Source: Micromonospora zamorensis (GTDB lineage Bacteria; Actinomycetota; Actinomycetes; Mycobacteriales; Micromonosporaceae). From it: a DNA stretch of 64,000 bases. Positions within the stretch are counted from its first letter, which is position 1. Each line of letters opens with the position of its first letter. A program made the position numbers and the translations under genes. The stretch is from assembly GCF_900090275.1 (NCBI RefSeq), contig NZ_LT607755.1:1054001-1118000 (forward strand). The letters are read 5' to 3'. A model generated the notes under the pieces. It did not search any database, was not told where the DNA came from, and saw only the letters and a list, made by a program, of their open reading frames with translations. This document shows positions 47,972-56,648 of the stretch, piece after piece.

Positions 47972-48754
47972 ATGGGCATGACGCAGCTGTTCTCGGTTGA
48001 AGGCAAGACGGTCCTGGTCACCGGCGGTTCGCGGGGGATCGGTCTGATGATCGCCCAGGGGTTCGTCCGGGCCGGTGCCCATGTGATCATCTCGTCCCGC
48101 AAGGCGGACGTCTGTGAGGCGGTCGCCAAGGAACTCTCCGCCGAGGGCCGCTGCGAGGCCATCCCCGCCGACCTGGGCGACGACAGCGGCGCCGAGGCGC
48201 TGGCCACCGCCGTACGCGAGCGCTTCGGTCGCCTCGACGTGCTGGTCAACAACGCCGGCGCCACCTGGGGCGCGCCGCTGGAGGGCTACCCGGAGGCGGC
48301 GTTCGACAAGCTCTGGGCGGTCAACGTCAAGGCCGTCTTCCGGCTCACCACCGCGCTGCTGCCGGCGCTACGCGCCGCCGCCAGCGCCGACGACCCGGCC
48401 CGCGTGATCAACATCGGGTCGATCGACGGCATCCGGGTGCCGTGGATGGAGGTGTACGCGTACTCGGCCACGAAGGCGGCAGTGCACATGCTCACCCGCA
48501 GCCTGGCCCACCAACTGGCCAGCGAGCAGATCACCGTCAACGCGATCGCGCCCGGCCCGTTCGAGAGCAAGATGATGGCGTTCGCACTGGACGACCCGGA
48601 GAGCCGGGCCGCCATCGAGCAGCAGGTGCCGCTGGGCCGCATTGGCCGCCCCGATGACATGGCCGGCACCGCCATCTACCTGTCGTCGCGCGCCGGCGCG
48701 TACCTCACCGGCGCGGTCATCCCCGTCGACGGCGGCATCACCACGCACGGCTGA
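47972..48754 (+). CDS. short-chain dehydrogenase/reductase
   Basis: 260 residues. ATG codons at 47972 and 47978 are both possible, with only a weak GGGATGGG region upstream. The classical SDR motifs are TGGSRGIG (cofactor), NNAG, a catalytic Ser in NIGSIDG, YSATK (Tyr and Lys), and PGPFESKMM with GRIGRPDDMAG. NAD(P)-dependent oxidoreductase of a 3-oxoacyl-ACP reductase-like or polyol/sugar dehydrogenase type; the substrate is unknown. A perfect terminator hairpin at 48804 follows. Confidence 0.9.
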   Translation: MGMTQLFSVEGKTVLVTGGSRGIGLMIAQGFVRAGAHVIISSRKADVCEAVAKELSAEGRCEAIPADLGDDSGAEALATAVRERFGRLDVLVNNAGATWGAPLEGYPEAAFDKLWAVNVKAVFRLTTALLPALRAAASADDPARVINIGSIDGIRVPWMEVYAYSATKAAVHMLTRSLAHQLASEQITVNAIAPGPFESKMMAFALDDPESRAAIEQQVPLGRIGRPDDMAGTAIYLSSRAGAYLTGAVIPVDGGITTHG

Positions 48755-48803
48755 GCACCGGCTGACCCGGGTCGGTCTGCCCGCGTACACCTTCGGGTGT
48801 GTG

Positions 48804-48842
48804 CCGGGGCCGCGCGGACTCGGCAGATCCGCGCGGCCCCGG
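48804..48842. terminator. perfect 15-bp hairpin between SDR and SsgA-like genes
   Basis: CCGGGGCCGCGCGGA (48804-48818) and TCCGCGCGGCCCCGG (48828-48842) form a perfect stem with a 9-nt loop between two convergent genes. Confidence 0.85.
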
Positions 48843-48872
48843 TGTGGCCGGTGTTGCCCGTTCGGGCGGTGC

Positions 48873-49304
48873 TCAGCGACCGGCGAGCAGCCGGTTCACC
48901 GCCGTGTCGACGTCCAGGTGCTCGGCCTCGCGGCCGCGCGGGACGACGACGTACGTCCGTCGAAGGAAACGCACCAGGACGCTGCGCGGCACCTCGAAGA
49001 GGGCGTTGCCGTCCGGTGACGAGAGGGCCAGCGCGACGAAGTCACCGCGCGGTGTGGCCCAGGGCCAGACCCGCACATCCCCGATGCCGGCTGGCTCGTC
49101 CAGGCCGGTGACCAGCAGTTCGCGGGCAAAGGACCAGCTCACCGCCTCGCCGCCGGCAGATTCGGCGTGGAACAGGACATGGACCGCATACGGGTCAGCA
49201 GGGTCGTAACGCAGACTGGCACGCACCGGCAAGGCGGTGGCGTCAGGTGCGACGAGCCTTAGCGACGTCTCGACCTCTACGGTCGTCGGTCGGATGACAC
49301 TCAT
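48873..49304 (-). CDS. SsgA-like sporulation/cell division regulator
   Basis: 143 residues, the size of SsgA-like proteins, which are restricted to morphologically complex actinomycetes and help place FtsZ and sporulation septa. Typical features: VRASLRYDPADPYAVHVLF, VSWSFARELL, GDVRVWPW and FEVPRSVLVRFLRRTYVVVPRGREAEHLDVD. Its presence supports a sporulating host. Which SsgA-like subtype it is cannot be fixed without alignment. Confidence 0.9.
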   Translation of the reverse strand: MSVIRPTTVEVETSLRLVAPDATALPVRASLRYDPADPYAVHVLFHAESAGGEAVSWSFARELLVTGLDEPAGIGDVRVWPWATPRGDFVALALSSPDGNALFEVPRSVLVRFLRRTYVVVPRGREAEHLDVDTAVNRLLAGR

Positions 49305-49577
49305 GGACGTTCTCCCCCCGGCACCGCTGCGGAACGCGCGTGTCCCGCTTTTCCCATACTCAGGTGCTACTCCTGGCTACGCTCCGCCATACGCTGACTT
49401 CACCCAGTGGTGGGAAGGGGGACGGAAAGGCCGCGTGAATACGAGGATTCGCGTAGAATTTCCGGTTCTGCCCAGTGCGTGATCCCGCCCGGCATCGGGT
49501 GGTTCAGTCGTCGACTTACTCCGGTAACGTCCAGTCGGCCGTTGCAGTGACGGGCCCGAGCGACACTGGGGGGTGAA

Positions 49578-50195
49578 ATGGTGACGAAGAGATCCTCTAT
49601 GGATCCGTCGGCGGCGCCCGGCCCGCCGAACGTCGCGGTCCGAGCAGCCGAAAAGCGGGGGTACGCAGTGCCGATGGAGCAGCCCGAACGGGCCGGTCGG
49701 CCGGCGTCCGGTGCCGATCATCCGAGCGGCCGAGACGCGGACCGGTCAGCTGTTGGCCCCAGCGGTGGCAGCACCGTCGTGCAGGACCCGCCACGCCGCC
49801 CCCGCTGGCGGGAGCGGATCACGGTGACGCTCGATCTCATCCGGGCCAACCCCACCGGCCGGATCGCACTCAAGATCTTCATCGCGATCGCCGGGGCGCT
49901 CGTGGTGACCATCGGCATCGCTCTCATTCCCCTGCCCGGTCCAGGCTGGCTGCTGGTGATCGCCGGGCTGGGCATCTGGGCCGTCGAATACCACTGGGCG
50001 CGCCGGCTGCTCGGCTTCACCCGCCGACATGTCCACGGATGGACACAGTGGGTGACGCGGCAGTCACTGGCGGTGCGAATCGTGCTCGGCTCCGTCGGCC
50101 TCGTCTTCGTGGGCGCCGTGGTCTGGCTGTCCCTCAAGTACAGCCTCGGCATCGACGTGGTGGCCGCGGCGATGCACTACCTCGCGACGCACTGA
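49578..50195 (+). CDS. PGPGW-motif membrane protein (TIGR02611-like)
   Basis: 205 residues. ATG at 49578 with GGGGGG upstream. About 75 hydrophilic, Pro/Gly-rich residues precede the conserved part WRERITVTLDLIRANPTGRIALKIFIAIAG. A helix follows, then LIPLPGPGWLLVIAGLGIWAVEYHWARRLL with the PGPGW signature, and a last helix. Function of the family is unknown. The 273-nt gap before it shows no gene. It directly precedes tRNA-Val. Confidence 0.85.
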   Translation: MVTKRSSMDPSAAPGPPNVAVRAAEKRGYAVPMEQPERAGRPASGADHPSGRDADRSAVGPSGGSTVVQDPPRRPRWRERITVTLDLIRANPTGRIALKIFIAIAGALVVTIGIALIPLPGPGWLLVIAGLGIWAVEYHWARRLLGFTRRHVHGWTQWVTRQSLAVRIVLGSVGLVFVGAVVWLSLKYSLGIDVVAAAMHYLATH

Positions 50196-50245
50196 CCCCG
50201 GATTTCCGGTCCGGTTCCACGATCGGGTAGAGTCAGTGGCGCTGA

Positions 50246-50317
50246 GGGCGATTAGCTCAGTGGGAGAGCGCTTCGTTCACACCGAAGAGGTCGCTGGTTC
50301 GATACCAGCATCGCCCA
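50246..50317 (+). tRNA. tRNA-Val (anticodon CAC)
   Basis: 72-nt cloverleaf. The acceptor stem GGGCGAT/ATCGCCC has discriminator A at 50317. The anticodon stem CTTCG/CGAAG encloses the loop TTCACAC with anticodon CAC (50278-50280), and the T-arm contains GGTTCGATACC. CCA is not encoded. The 3' end is the common landing site for integrative elements and is partly repeated at 61861. Confidence 0.95.
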
Positions 50318-50338
50318 CTCTCAGTTCCTGCAGGTCAG
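50304..50338 (+). repeat. att-like direct repeat, left copy (tRNA-Val 3' end)
   Basis: The 35 bases from ACCAGCATCGCCC in the tRNA T-arm/acceptor end through CACTCTCAGTTCCTGCAGGTCA match 61861-61895 at 30 of 35 positions. Each copy is followed at once by a terminator hairpin. Confidence 0.6.
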
Positions 50339-50339
50339 A

Positions 50340-50372
50340 AGCCCGTTGCCGAGATAGTCGGTAACGGGCTTT
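50340..50372 (+). terminator. tRNA-Val terminator
   Basis: AGCCCGTTGCCGA and TCGGTAACGGGCT form a 13-bp stem with one G.T pair and a 5-nt loop, followed by TTT. Confidence 0.85.
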
Positions 50373-50707
50373 GCCGCATGTGCGGCTTACATTGGGAGCA
50401 GATTGGGAGCAGCGCGGCTGGTTCCCGGTTCGTGCGGCCATGGACGCGCCCGGCTGAGTGACCTGATTTGCGGTCACGGGCGGGCCTGCTGGCTGGTTGA
50501 GGAACTAGTCCTACCGTTACCGGCGCCCACCTCACGAGTGGGTGCCCCCGCGCTGTGATTCGCAGGCTGACTGATGGCCGTCGGTCCGGTGATCCGCCCA
50601 CTCGCCGGTCCACATTGCGAGGTCGTGTATCTGGCTCTGCATGAAGTTGGCTTCGGCAAGATTTTCGTAGCCGGAGATCGCCGTGGCGTCCTGACCCGGT
50701 GACGGGC
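50373..50707. other. gap at the left end of the accessory island
   Basis: No convincing gene. It holds tandem TTGGGAGCAG words near 50393-50412 (a similar CTGGGAGCAG recurs near 55058). An orphan minus-strand reading frame of about 36 residues (from MQSQIHDLAMWTGEWADHR, about 50543-50650) may be the tail of a lost gene. No integrase is visible. Confidence 0.4.
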
Positions 50708-51345
50708 TCAGGCTTCCTTACCGTCGACCCAGCGACAGAACGGGTCCGTGGTGTCCTCGTCGCCCATCTCGGCGGGCTCCGCCACGATCTCCAGCCCGGT
50801 CGCCGGGGCGGTGACACCGAAGGTGCGGTGCAGCCAGTCCCGGTAGGGCACGTTGACGATCTCGTGGTCGGCGTCCCACGGCTCGGGCGGCGCGCCGAAC
50901 TCCTCGTTCCAGCAGATCTCCCGGTAACCGATCGCCAGCAGCCGCAGAAAGTCGACCGCATCGTTGGCGAGCACACACGTCATCATCGAACCGCTGCCCG
51001 AACCAAGATGAACGATCCTGACCCGTCCCCGACCGTCGCGCCACAGCGCGGCCATCGAACCCTCGCCACCGGTCTGCGCGAACGGCCACAACCGTGCGGC
51101 CGCATCCGGGACCGACTCGTCGAACCACGACCGTGCGTACGACAGGGTCTGCTCGGCGGTGTAGCCACGCAACTCGATCGAGTGCCCGCCCAGCTGTTGT
51201 CGCTCAACGAGCCGTACAGATCCCCGTCGTGGCCTTTCACCACGAAACCCTGCTCGTCGACCCAGGCGAAGAGCAGGCGCAGCGGCTCCGGCAGGTCGAA
51301 TCCGTCCGGCACCCGGGCCAGGGTCGTCTTGAGGAAGTCACCCAC
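50708..51345 (-). pseudogene. SMI1/KNR4-like protein split by a frameshift
   Basis: The N-terminal part (MGDFLKTTLARVPDGFDLPEPLRLLFAWVDEQGF, DGDLYGSLS) reads in one frame from 51345. The C-terminal part (LGGHSIELRGYTAEQTL, WPFAQTGGEGSMAALWRDG, VNDAVDFLRLLAIGY-like, CWNEEFGAP) reads in another down to 50708, joining near 51195. A one-base change restores a protein of about 211 residues of the SMI1/KNR4 (SUKH) group, whose members are often toxin immunity proteins. It may be a real pseudogene or a sequencing error. It overlaps the preceding gene by 8 bp. Confidence 0.65.
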
Positions 51346-51751
51346 GCCCGGCAGCGTACGAAATCACCTCGCCCTCCCACAGTCCCAGCCGCACTGCCCG
51401 GTCGCCGACGTGCAGGGTGCCGCCGACCAGTTGGCCGACCTCATCGTGCTCCGGGTTCCAACCGCTCAGCACTCCCGCGATCACCGAGGCGAAGGGCTCC
51501 TCGCCGGAGGCGTCCCGCCCGACCCAGCGGCCACCGTCGTAGTCGTAGTCGTAGGCCGACCGCCAGCCCTCGTCACCCGGAGCCGTCGGCACGATCGTCA
51601 GGGACCAGTCACCGCGCCCTTCGAACAGCAGGCCACGGCCGTCGTCCACGACGAGATGGACAGGCCCGGTAGTGAGATCGACCGCGCCACCGGGCCAGTG
51701 CCAGGCCAGCCGCGTGACCGCGGCCAGGCGGCAACCGATCAGCATGTCCAT
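51338..51751 (-). CDS. hypothetical protein, possible immunity-type
   Basis: 137 residues from the ATG at 51751 (MDMLIGCRLAAVTRLAW); the reading frame extends further but without a credible start. Soluble, acidic, beta-rich (VDLTTGPVHLVVDDGRGLLFEGRGDWSLTIV; LVGGTLHVGDRAVRLGLWEGEV). No family recognised. Its stop overlaps the SMI1/KNR4-like start, so the two were probably expressed together. Confidence 0.6.
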   Translation of the reverse strand: MDMLIGCRLAAVTRLAWHWPGGAVDLTTGPVHLVVDDGRGLLFEGRGDWSLTIVPTAPGDEGWRSAYDYDYDGGRWVGRDASGEEPFASVIAGVLSGWNPEHDEVGQLVGGTLHVGDRAVRLGLWEGEVISYAAGRG

Positions 51752-52125
51752 CAGAATGGTTTCGTCAGTTTCGTGCCTAGTAGTGACCGTTGTTGTCGTC
51801 GAACCGGGCCTTGGCACCGCAGCACCGGCGAACCCGCCATTTGAGCCGTACGGGCGGGGATCGTTGCACCCCGCATCATAGAGATGTCGCTGTTCACACA
51901 GCTCTACGAGCCCGCAGCCAACCCGCCCTCGGCCCGATGTGCTCGATTCGTCGACCGCCACGACCGCTGGCGCGCCTCAGCACGAGTCAACGCACTGATC
52001 TGCCGCCGACGTGCGCGCCAGTCTCCTACGACTCGTCACCGTGCGTGATCCGACGGGCGAAGCAGGCAACCAGGGCCGACGTTCGAGGCGGCGCCGGACT
52101 CGCGAACATCGAGCCGTGAGATGTC
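51752..52125. other. gap without recognised gene
   Basis: Short reading frames on both strands lack ribosome sites and recognisable motifs. It presumably contains the promoter of the leftward 51751 gene. Nothing else is seen. Confidence 0.4.
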
Positions 52126-53061
52126 CTAGGTGCCGCGAGCGTAGGCGTAGTCGATGAGCGTCCGACGGTAGGGTTCGGGCACCTGCGGCGTTAGTTCGGT
52201 GAACGTGTTCAGGTCAGCGACCGATCCCGTCGAGCGGGCACGGTAGGCGGCGGCGGCCGCCCGCATCGTGACGTCGTCCGGCTCGAGTTCCTCGCCGCGA
52301 GTGGCCAGCGCAGCGGCCTCGGCGAAGTCGCCTCCCTCGGCGGCCAGATCGGCCAGGTCGAGGTGCAGCGACCAGTTGGCCGGATCGAGCGCCAGGGCGC
52401 GCCGGAAGGCCGCGGCCGTCTCGACACGGTTGCCGATGTGGCGCCAGGTGCCCGCGCGGACGACCTCGGTAAACGGGACGCGCCGCACGGCGTCGGCCTG
52501 GTCGCACAGGGCGAACGACGCGTCGGTGCGGCCGCACACGCGCAGCAAGACTGCCATGCGGGCCATCGCGTCAGGGTCCGCATGCCGGTCGCAGACAGCC
52601 TCGATCGCCTGGAACCACGGGGCCAGGGACTCGCGGACGGCGTCGGTGTCGAGGTCGCGGTCGTAGTCGTTGATGCGCATTGTGGCCTCGGCGATGGCGG
52701 CCGGGGTCACCGCACCGAGGAATCGCTCGTCGCCGAACCACGGTGCGGACGCCCACGGTACGTCCGGCTGGTAGCCGGTGACCGCGCCGAGCGACATCGC
52801 GGCCTCGTCCATGTCGCCGTCGACGAAGGACAGGTAGGCGCGGGCCAGCATCGGTCCGATCGTGTTCGCCGCCGCGACGACGGCCGTGACCTCGGCGGGC
52901 AGTTCGCGCCGCAGGTGCTCCAGCGCCGAGTACGGCTTCGGGTCGCGCGGATCGGTGGCGACCGCTCGCGCGATGAAGCTCGTCGCCGCGGCAGGTGAGC
53001 CGCCGCAGTGGGCCATCACCTGGGCGTCATCGAGCGCTCCTGTCGTCGACACGATCGACAC
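52126..53061 (-). CDS. TPR-like repeat protein
   Basis: 311 residues from 53061 (MSIVSTTGALDDAQVMAHCGGSP). Helical throughout, with TPR-type pairs in the C-terminal half: RHIGNRVETAAAFRRALALDPANWSLHLDLADLAAEGGDFAEAAALATRGEELEPDD. No signal peptide or membrane segment. TPR proteins are protein-interaction scaffolds; the partner is unknown. Confidence 0.75.
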   Translation of the reverse strand: MSIVSTTGALDDAQVMAHCGGSPAAATSFIARAVATDPRDPKPYSALEHLRRELPAEVTAVVAAANTIGPMLARAYLSFVDGDMDEAAMSLGAVTGYQPDVPWASAPWFGDERFLGAVTPAAIAEATMRINDYDRDLDTDAVRESLAPWFQAIEAVCDRHADPDAMARMAVLLRVCGRTDASFALCDQADAVRRVPFTEVVRAGTWRHIGNRVETAAAFRRALALDPANWSLHLDLADLAAEGGDFAEAAALATRGEELEPDDVTMRAAAAAYRARSTGSVADLNTFTELTPQVPEPYRRTLIDYAYARGT

Positions 53062-53199
53062 TTTAACGTCGGCCGGCAGCGCGGGCGATGAGGTCCGTCC
53101 ACCGCCAAAGGACGGTGCAGACCCAAGCCAGACGAACGCTGTGCAGGGCGGCTACGGCCAGAAGCCCGGCACTGTCGCGACGACTGCAGCCGCCGATGA

Positions 53200-53466
53200 T
53201 CGGGTTCACTCATTTGCCGCTGACCGAACTCGGCGGCAACCGCCTCAACATCACCGACATGGAGGTACAGAAGTGTGTCGGGTCGGGCATCGTCTCGGTG
53301 CTCCGATAGGTAGAGCTGCATCGGCTCGCGTGAGACGCATACGAACAGCGGAAAGCTGGGCTCAAAAGCGGTGCTCCCACTGTTTGGCGAAGCCGAGCCG
53401 CGCGTACCAGGTCGCCGAGGCTTCAGCGTCCGCAGTGTGCAGGATGGGCGTGATCTTTTCGTCCAT
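53200..53466 (-). pseudogene. VOC/glyoxalase-family remnant
   Basis: From the ATG at 53466 the protein reads MDEKITPILHTADAEASATW then YARLGFAKQWEHRF and meets a stop. Shifting frame near 53370 continues EPSFPLFVCVSREPMQLYLSEHRDD and LLYLHVGDVEAVAAEFG, the typical vicinal-oxygen-chelate pattern of bleomycin-resistance/glyoxalase-like proteins. The C-terminal DPDGN-type end is missing. Broken gene; the end coordinate is approximate. Confidence 0.7.
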
Positions 53467-53601
53467 GCAGGCATCCTTGCAGACCGAAAACCTTTCCCCG
53501 TCGGGCGAAGATGCGCGCACACTAGCCGCCGGCAGTGCGCGCTGCGAGGGTGTGATGATGCGCTCGCCGAGACGTCGGCGGGTACGCGCTCGCCCCCGTC
53601 A

Positions 53602-54699
53602 TCACTTCCACACGGTCGCGTGGTTGCCGCCCGGTGTGTTCGTCCACCCGGCCAGCATTCCCCGATTGTTGAGTGCCATCACGGCGGCCGCCGGATCGCC
53701 GGTGACCATCCGGCGGTTGCGCAACAGGAAGGCTCGTCGTGGGTCGCCTGCGGTGGTGCCAGCGATCCAGCCTCGTTCGTTGATGCGGGCGCCATACCCG
53801 GGAAACTCGGTGCGGACACCCTGGTACCAATGGAAGACCCGGGCCGCCCCATCCGCCGAGTTGCTCCACCCGACGACCTGACCATGGTCGTTGATCGCGA
53901 GTGCCCCGCTGATGCCGGACGGCGTGCCAAGGTCGATCATCCGGCCACGCTGCCAGAGGAATGCGTGCTGGACGCCGTCCGCCGTGGTGCTCGTCCCAAC
54001 GATCTGCCCGCGTTCGTTGATGTCGGCTGGCACCGTCTCGTTGCCGCCGAGGGTTCCCAGGTCGGTCAGAGTGCCCCGCTGCCACAGGAAGGCCCGTTGT
54101 CCGTTGGACGAGTAGTGCACGCCGATCACCTGGCTGTGGTTGTTGATGCCGGTGGCGCTGCGGTCGCCGACGCCTCCCAGATCGGTCAGGACGCCGCGCC
54201 GCCAAAGGAAGGCGCGGGTCAGGCCACCACGGATGAACGTCTGATTGTCACCGACGACTTCGCCCTTGTCGTTCACCGCCAACGCGGTGCCCGTACCTCG
54301 TTCGTCGAGCGTGCCCAAGTCCCGCGGCCGGCCCTGCCGCCACAGGCACGGGCGTGCCGCGTGGACCGCGGACTGACAGAATCCGACGACCTCGCCGCGC
54401 TCGTTGACGTCCCGCGGAAGGCTGCCGTTGCCGCCGGGCAGCGGACGCAGCACCGTGTGTTTCCCGGCCTGCCAGAGGAATCCGAGCGGCGGTTGGATCT
54501 CCCCGTTGACCGTGTTCGTCGCGGTGACGATCACTTCACCGTGGCTGTTGATGTCCGACGCAGAACTCGACATCCATCCCGCCGGGTGGATGTTGACCGC
54601 TGTCGGCCTCCTCGGCCCGGACGCCCACGCCGGTGCCGCCGTCAGCAGCGGAAACGCAATGAGCAGCGCGCAAACTAGCCGTCCGATCAGACGGGACAT
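53602..54699 (-). CDS. secreted HAF-repeat protein
   Basis: 365 residues. The ATG at 54699 follows GGGAGAA, better placed than the ATG at 54711. Signal peptide about 1-28 (ending APAWA). Six or more repeats of about 45 residues combine an IN(E/D)xGxVVG strand with an AFLWQRGxxxDLGTL strand, the HAF/extracellular repeat that forms a beta-propeller-like structure. No catalytic motif is evident. Such proteins are common in Micromonospora and relatives, function unknown. Confidence 0.85.
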   Translation of the reverse strand: MSRLIGRLVCALLIAFPLLTAAPAWASGPRRPTAVNIHPAGWMSSSASDINSHGEVIVTATNTVNGEIQPPLGFLWQAGKHTVLRPLPGGNGSLPRDVNERGEVVGFCQSAVHAARPCLWRQGRPRDLGTLDERGTGTALAVNDKGEVVGDNQTFIRGGLTRAFLWRRGVLTDLGGVGDRSATGINNHSQVIGVHYSSNGQRAFLWQRGTLTDLGTLGGNETVPADINERGQIVGTSTTADGVQHAFLWQRGRMIDLGTPSGISGALAINDHGQVVGWSNSADGAARVFHWYQGVRTEFPGYGARINERGWIAGTTAGDPRRAFLLRNRRMVTGDPAAAVMALNNRGMLAGWTNTPGGNHATVWK

Positions 54700-55358
54700 G
54701 GGTTCTCCCAACCACAGCGCAGGAATGACTGAGGGTCCGGGGCCGATTCACCATTTCACCCGTACTCCGGCCAAGGCAAGACAGAGAGGGCATGCAACCA
54801 GTATCTGATAGACGACCCCGTCCACCTGGCGTGGCTAACCAGGATTCGGTTTCGGTTGACCACCGAATCCTTTGCCTTACGAAGCACCAAGATCACGTTC
54901 ACTGATCTGCCGCTGAAAGGCGCGGTGATCGTGGGCATGCTTCCCCGATCGACCGATGCGGCTGCGGGAGCCAGCGCTAGTGCCAACCGCAGCACTGGGC
55001 CGGCAGCTCAGGAGTGGTCGGCGGCCCGGCGCGAGCCCGGTCTAGGGGGAGCAGGCTGGGAGCAGCGGGGTGCCCTGAACAGCTTTGAAGTGCGCCCAAT
55101 GGCATCGAACGGCGTTCAACTGCGCCCACCCCTGCCTGCGGCTCCACGTTCTCCCAGGTCAGAGTGGGTGTGGCGTCCTGTTTCACCGCGGAATGCTCTG
55201 CGGTTTTGCACAGCGGTCGACAACTCTCTATGTTGTCTGGCTGGGGAGTGTGCGCAGGTCAAGGCTTCACGGTGAGAGCCGTCTCGTCCTGCGTTGTGGT
55301 TCGTCCGGGCACCGAAACGTGGTCGTGCCGTCCCACGGAGAGCGCCATCATTGGCTCC
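54700..55358. other. about 660-bp gap without gene
   Basis: Reading frames here overlap on opposite strands without ribosome sites or recognisable motifs. A CTGGGAGCAG word near 55058 repeats the motif next to the tRNA. Nothing else identifiable. Confidence 0.4.
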
Positions 55359-55961
55359 GTGACCAGCTTCCCTGCGCAGGCGCGCCGCGTCCGCGACACC
55401 ACGCTCTCGCCGCAGCGCAGGCTTCACGCATTGCGGGAGTGCGCTCTGCACTGTGCCCCGTACGGATTCCGCGCCACCTGGCACCACCTGGTCGTCGCCG
55501 CCCGTATCCCACGCAGTCTCACCGACGATCTCGACGCGCTCGTGCGTGCCGCTGACGAACTGCAGCGGACACGCGACGTGGTCCTTCAGCGTGCGCAGGA
55601 GTACGCCGCCCTGCGGCGTCGAGAGAAGGCGACTGGCAGGCGAGTCCCACGGACGCCGCCGCCCTGGAACTCGTGGGGCTGGTCCCGGATCGCCTACTGT
55701 CCCGACCCTGAGCACCACCCGACGGGACCTCTCGCCACGGTCGTCCAAGGGGTCCTCGATCGCCACGATGCCGGAATCAGCGTCGACAGGCACTGCCTGG
55801 CATGCGGTATCGAAAGGCGCCGCCCGGGCCTCGCATGCCCGATCTGTGGCGTCCATCCGGACGACCCCGCCGCACGCTGGCGTGCCTCCTCAGCCGAGGA
55901 ACGCTGGAAACGGGTCTGGCGCCGTGAGCTAGACGACCGGCCGACGCCGCTCGTCCCATGA
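55359..55961 (+). CDS. hypothetical zinc-ribbon protein
   Basis: 200 residues from the GTG at 55359 (GGAGAG about 15 nt upstream, not ideal); the frame is open further 5' to 55164. The N-terminal half is helical and Arg-rich (ARIPRSLTDDLDALVRAADELQRTRDVVLQRAQEY). The C-terminal part has CPDPEHH, CLACGIE and CPICGVHPDD, a likely zinc ribbon. No family recognised. Confidence 0.6.
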   Translation: MTSFPAQARRVRDTTLSPQRRLHALRECALHCAPYGFRATWHHLVVAARIPRSLTDDLDALVRAADELQRTRDVVLQRAQEYAALRRREKATGRRVPRTPPPWNSWGWSRIAYCPDPEHHPTGPLATVVQGVLDRHDAGISVDRHCLACGIERRRPGLACPICGVHPDDPAARWRASSAEERWKRVWRRELDDRPTPLVP

Positions 55962-56030
55962 GTTCGAGGTGCACGGATCTGTCGAGAAGCGGATGTTCCG
56001 CGGCGGCCGCGATGATCGAAGATGTTGGCC

Positions 56031-56441
56031 ATGAGCCACGAGCACCACACCTTTCACAACCCTCCGTCGGCAACGCCCGCCGATGTGCGGAGGGCTCTCG
56101 ACCGCAACGACATCGTCGGGGTCACGGATGCAATGGTCGGATGCGCGTTGTACGGCGACGGCGACTGGAAGGCGTCGCAGGAGCTCTACCTAACTCTGCT
56201 CGATCACCCTGACCACCAGGTGCAGGCGCTTGCAGCCACTTGCCTCGGGCACCTCGCGAGGGTTTACGGTCAACTCGACGAAGATCGTGTAGTCCCCGCA
56301 CTCCGCCACGTACGCGCCAGACCTCACGTCAGGGGGACTGCCGGCAACGCGCTGGAGGACATTGAGGTCTTCTTGCATCCTCGGCGTGCGCGCTGGCGTG
56401 GGCGCCTGTGGCGACTTGTACGACCGTGGACCTGGTTCTAA
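56031..56441 (+). CDS. small HEAT-repeat-like hypothetical protein
   Basis: 136 residues from the ATG at 56031 (GAAG about 10 nt upstream). Helical pairs such as DNDIVGVTDAMVGCAL-like, DWKASQELYLTLLDHPDHQVQALAATCLGHLARVYG resemble HEAT/armadillo immunity-type proteins of about this size. Function unknown. Confidence 0.6.
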   Translation: MSHEHHTFHNPPSATPADVRRALDRNDIVGVTDAMVGCALYGDGDWKASQELYLTLLDHPDHQVQALAATCLGHLARVYGQLDEDRVVPALRHVRARPHVRGTAGNALEDIEVFLHPRRARWRGRLWRLVRPWTWF

Positions 56442-56648
56442 CGCAGATCGGCGCAAAAGTCTTCAGCAATCACGGACCCGGGTGCAGGCAGGAAATTCAA
56501 GTTCACTGTTTGCCGCCGATCGGGTGTCACAGTTCGTCAGGAGCAGTCCGTGCAGCGAACACCAGGCCTTGCCGATGAGCGGGGGTCGCATCGACGATCT
56601 GCTCGCCAGGCGCTGGCGATAACGGCGTGCCGCTAGATCCTCGGGATC

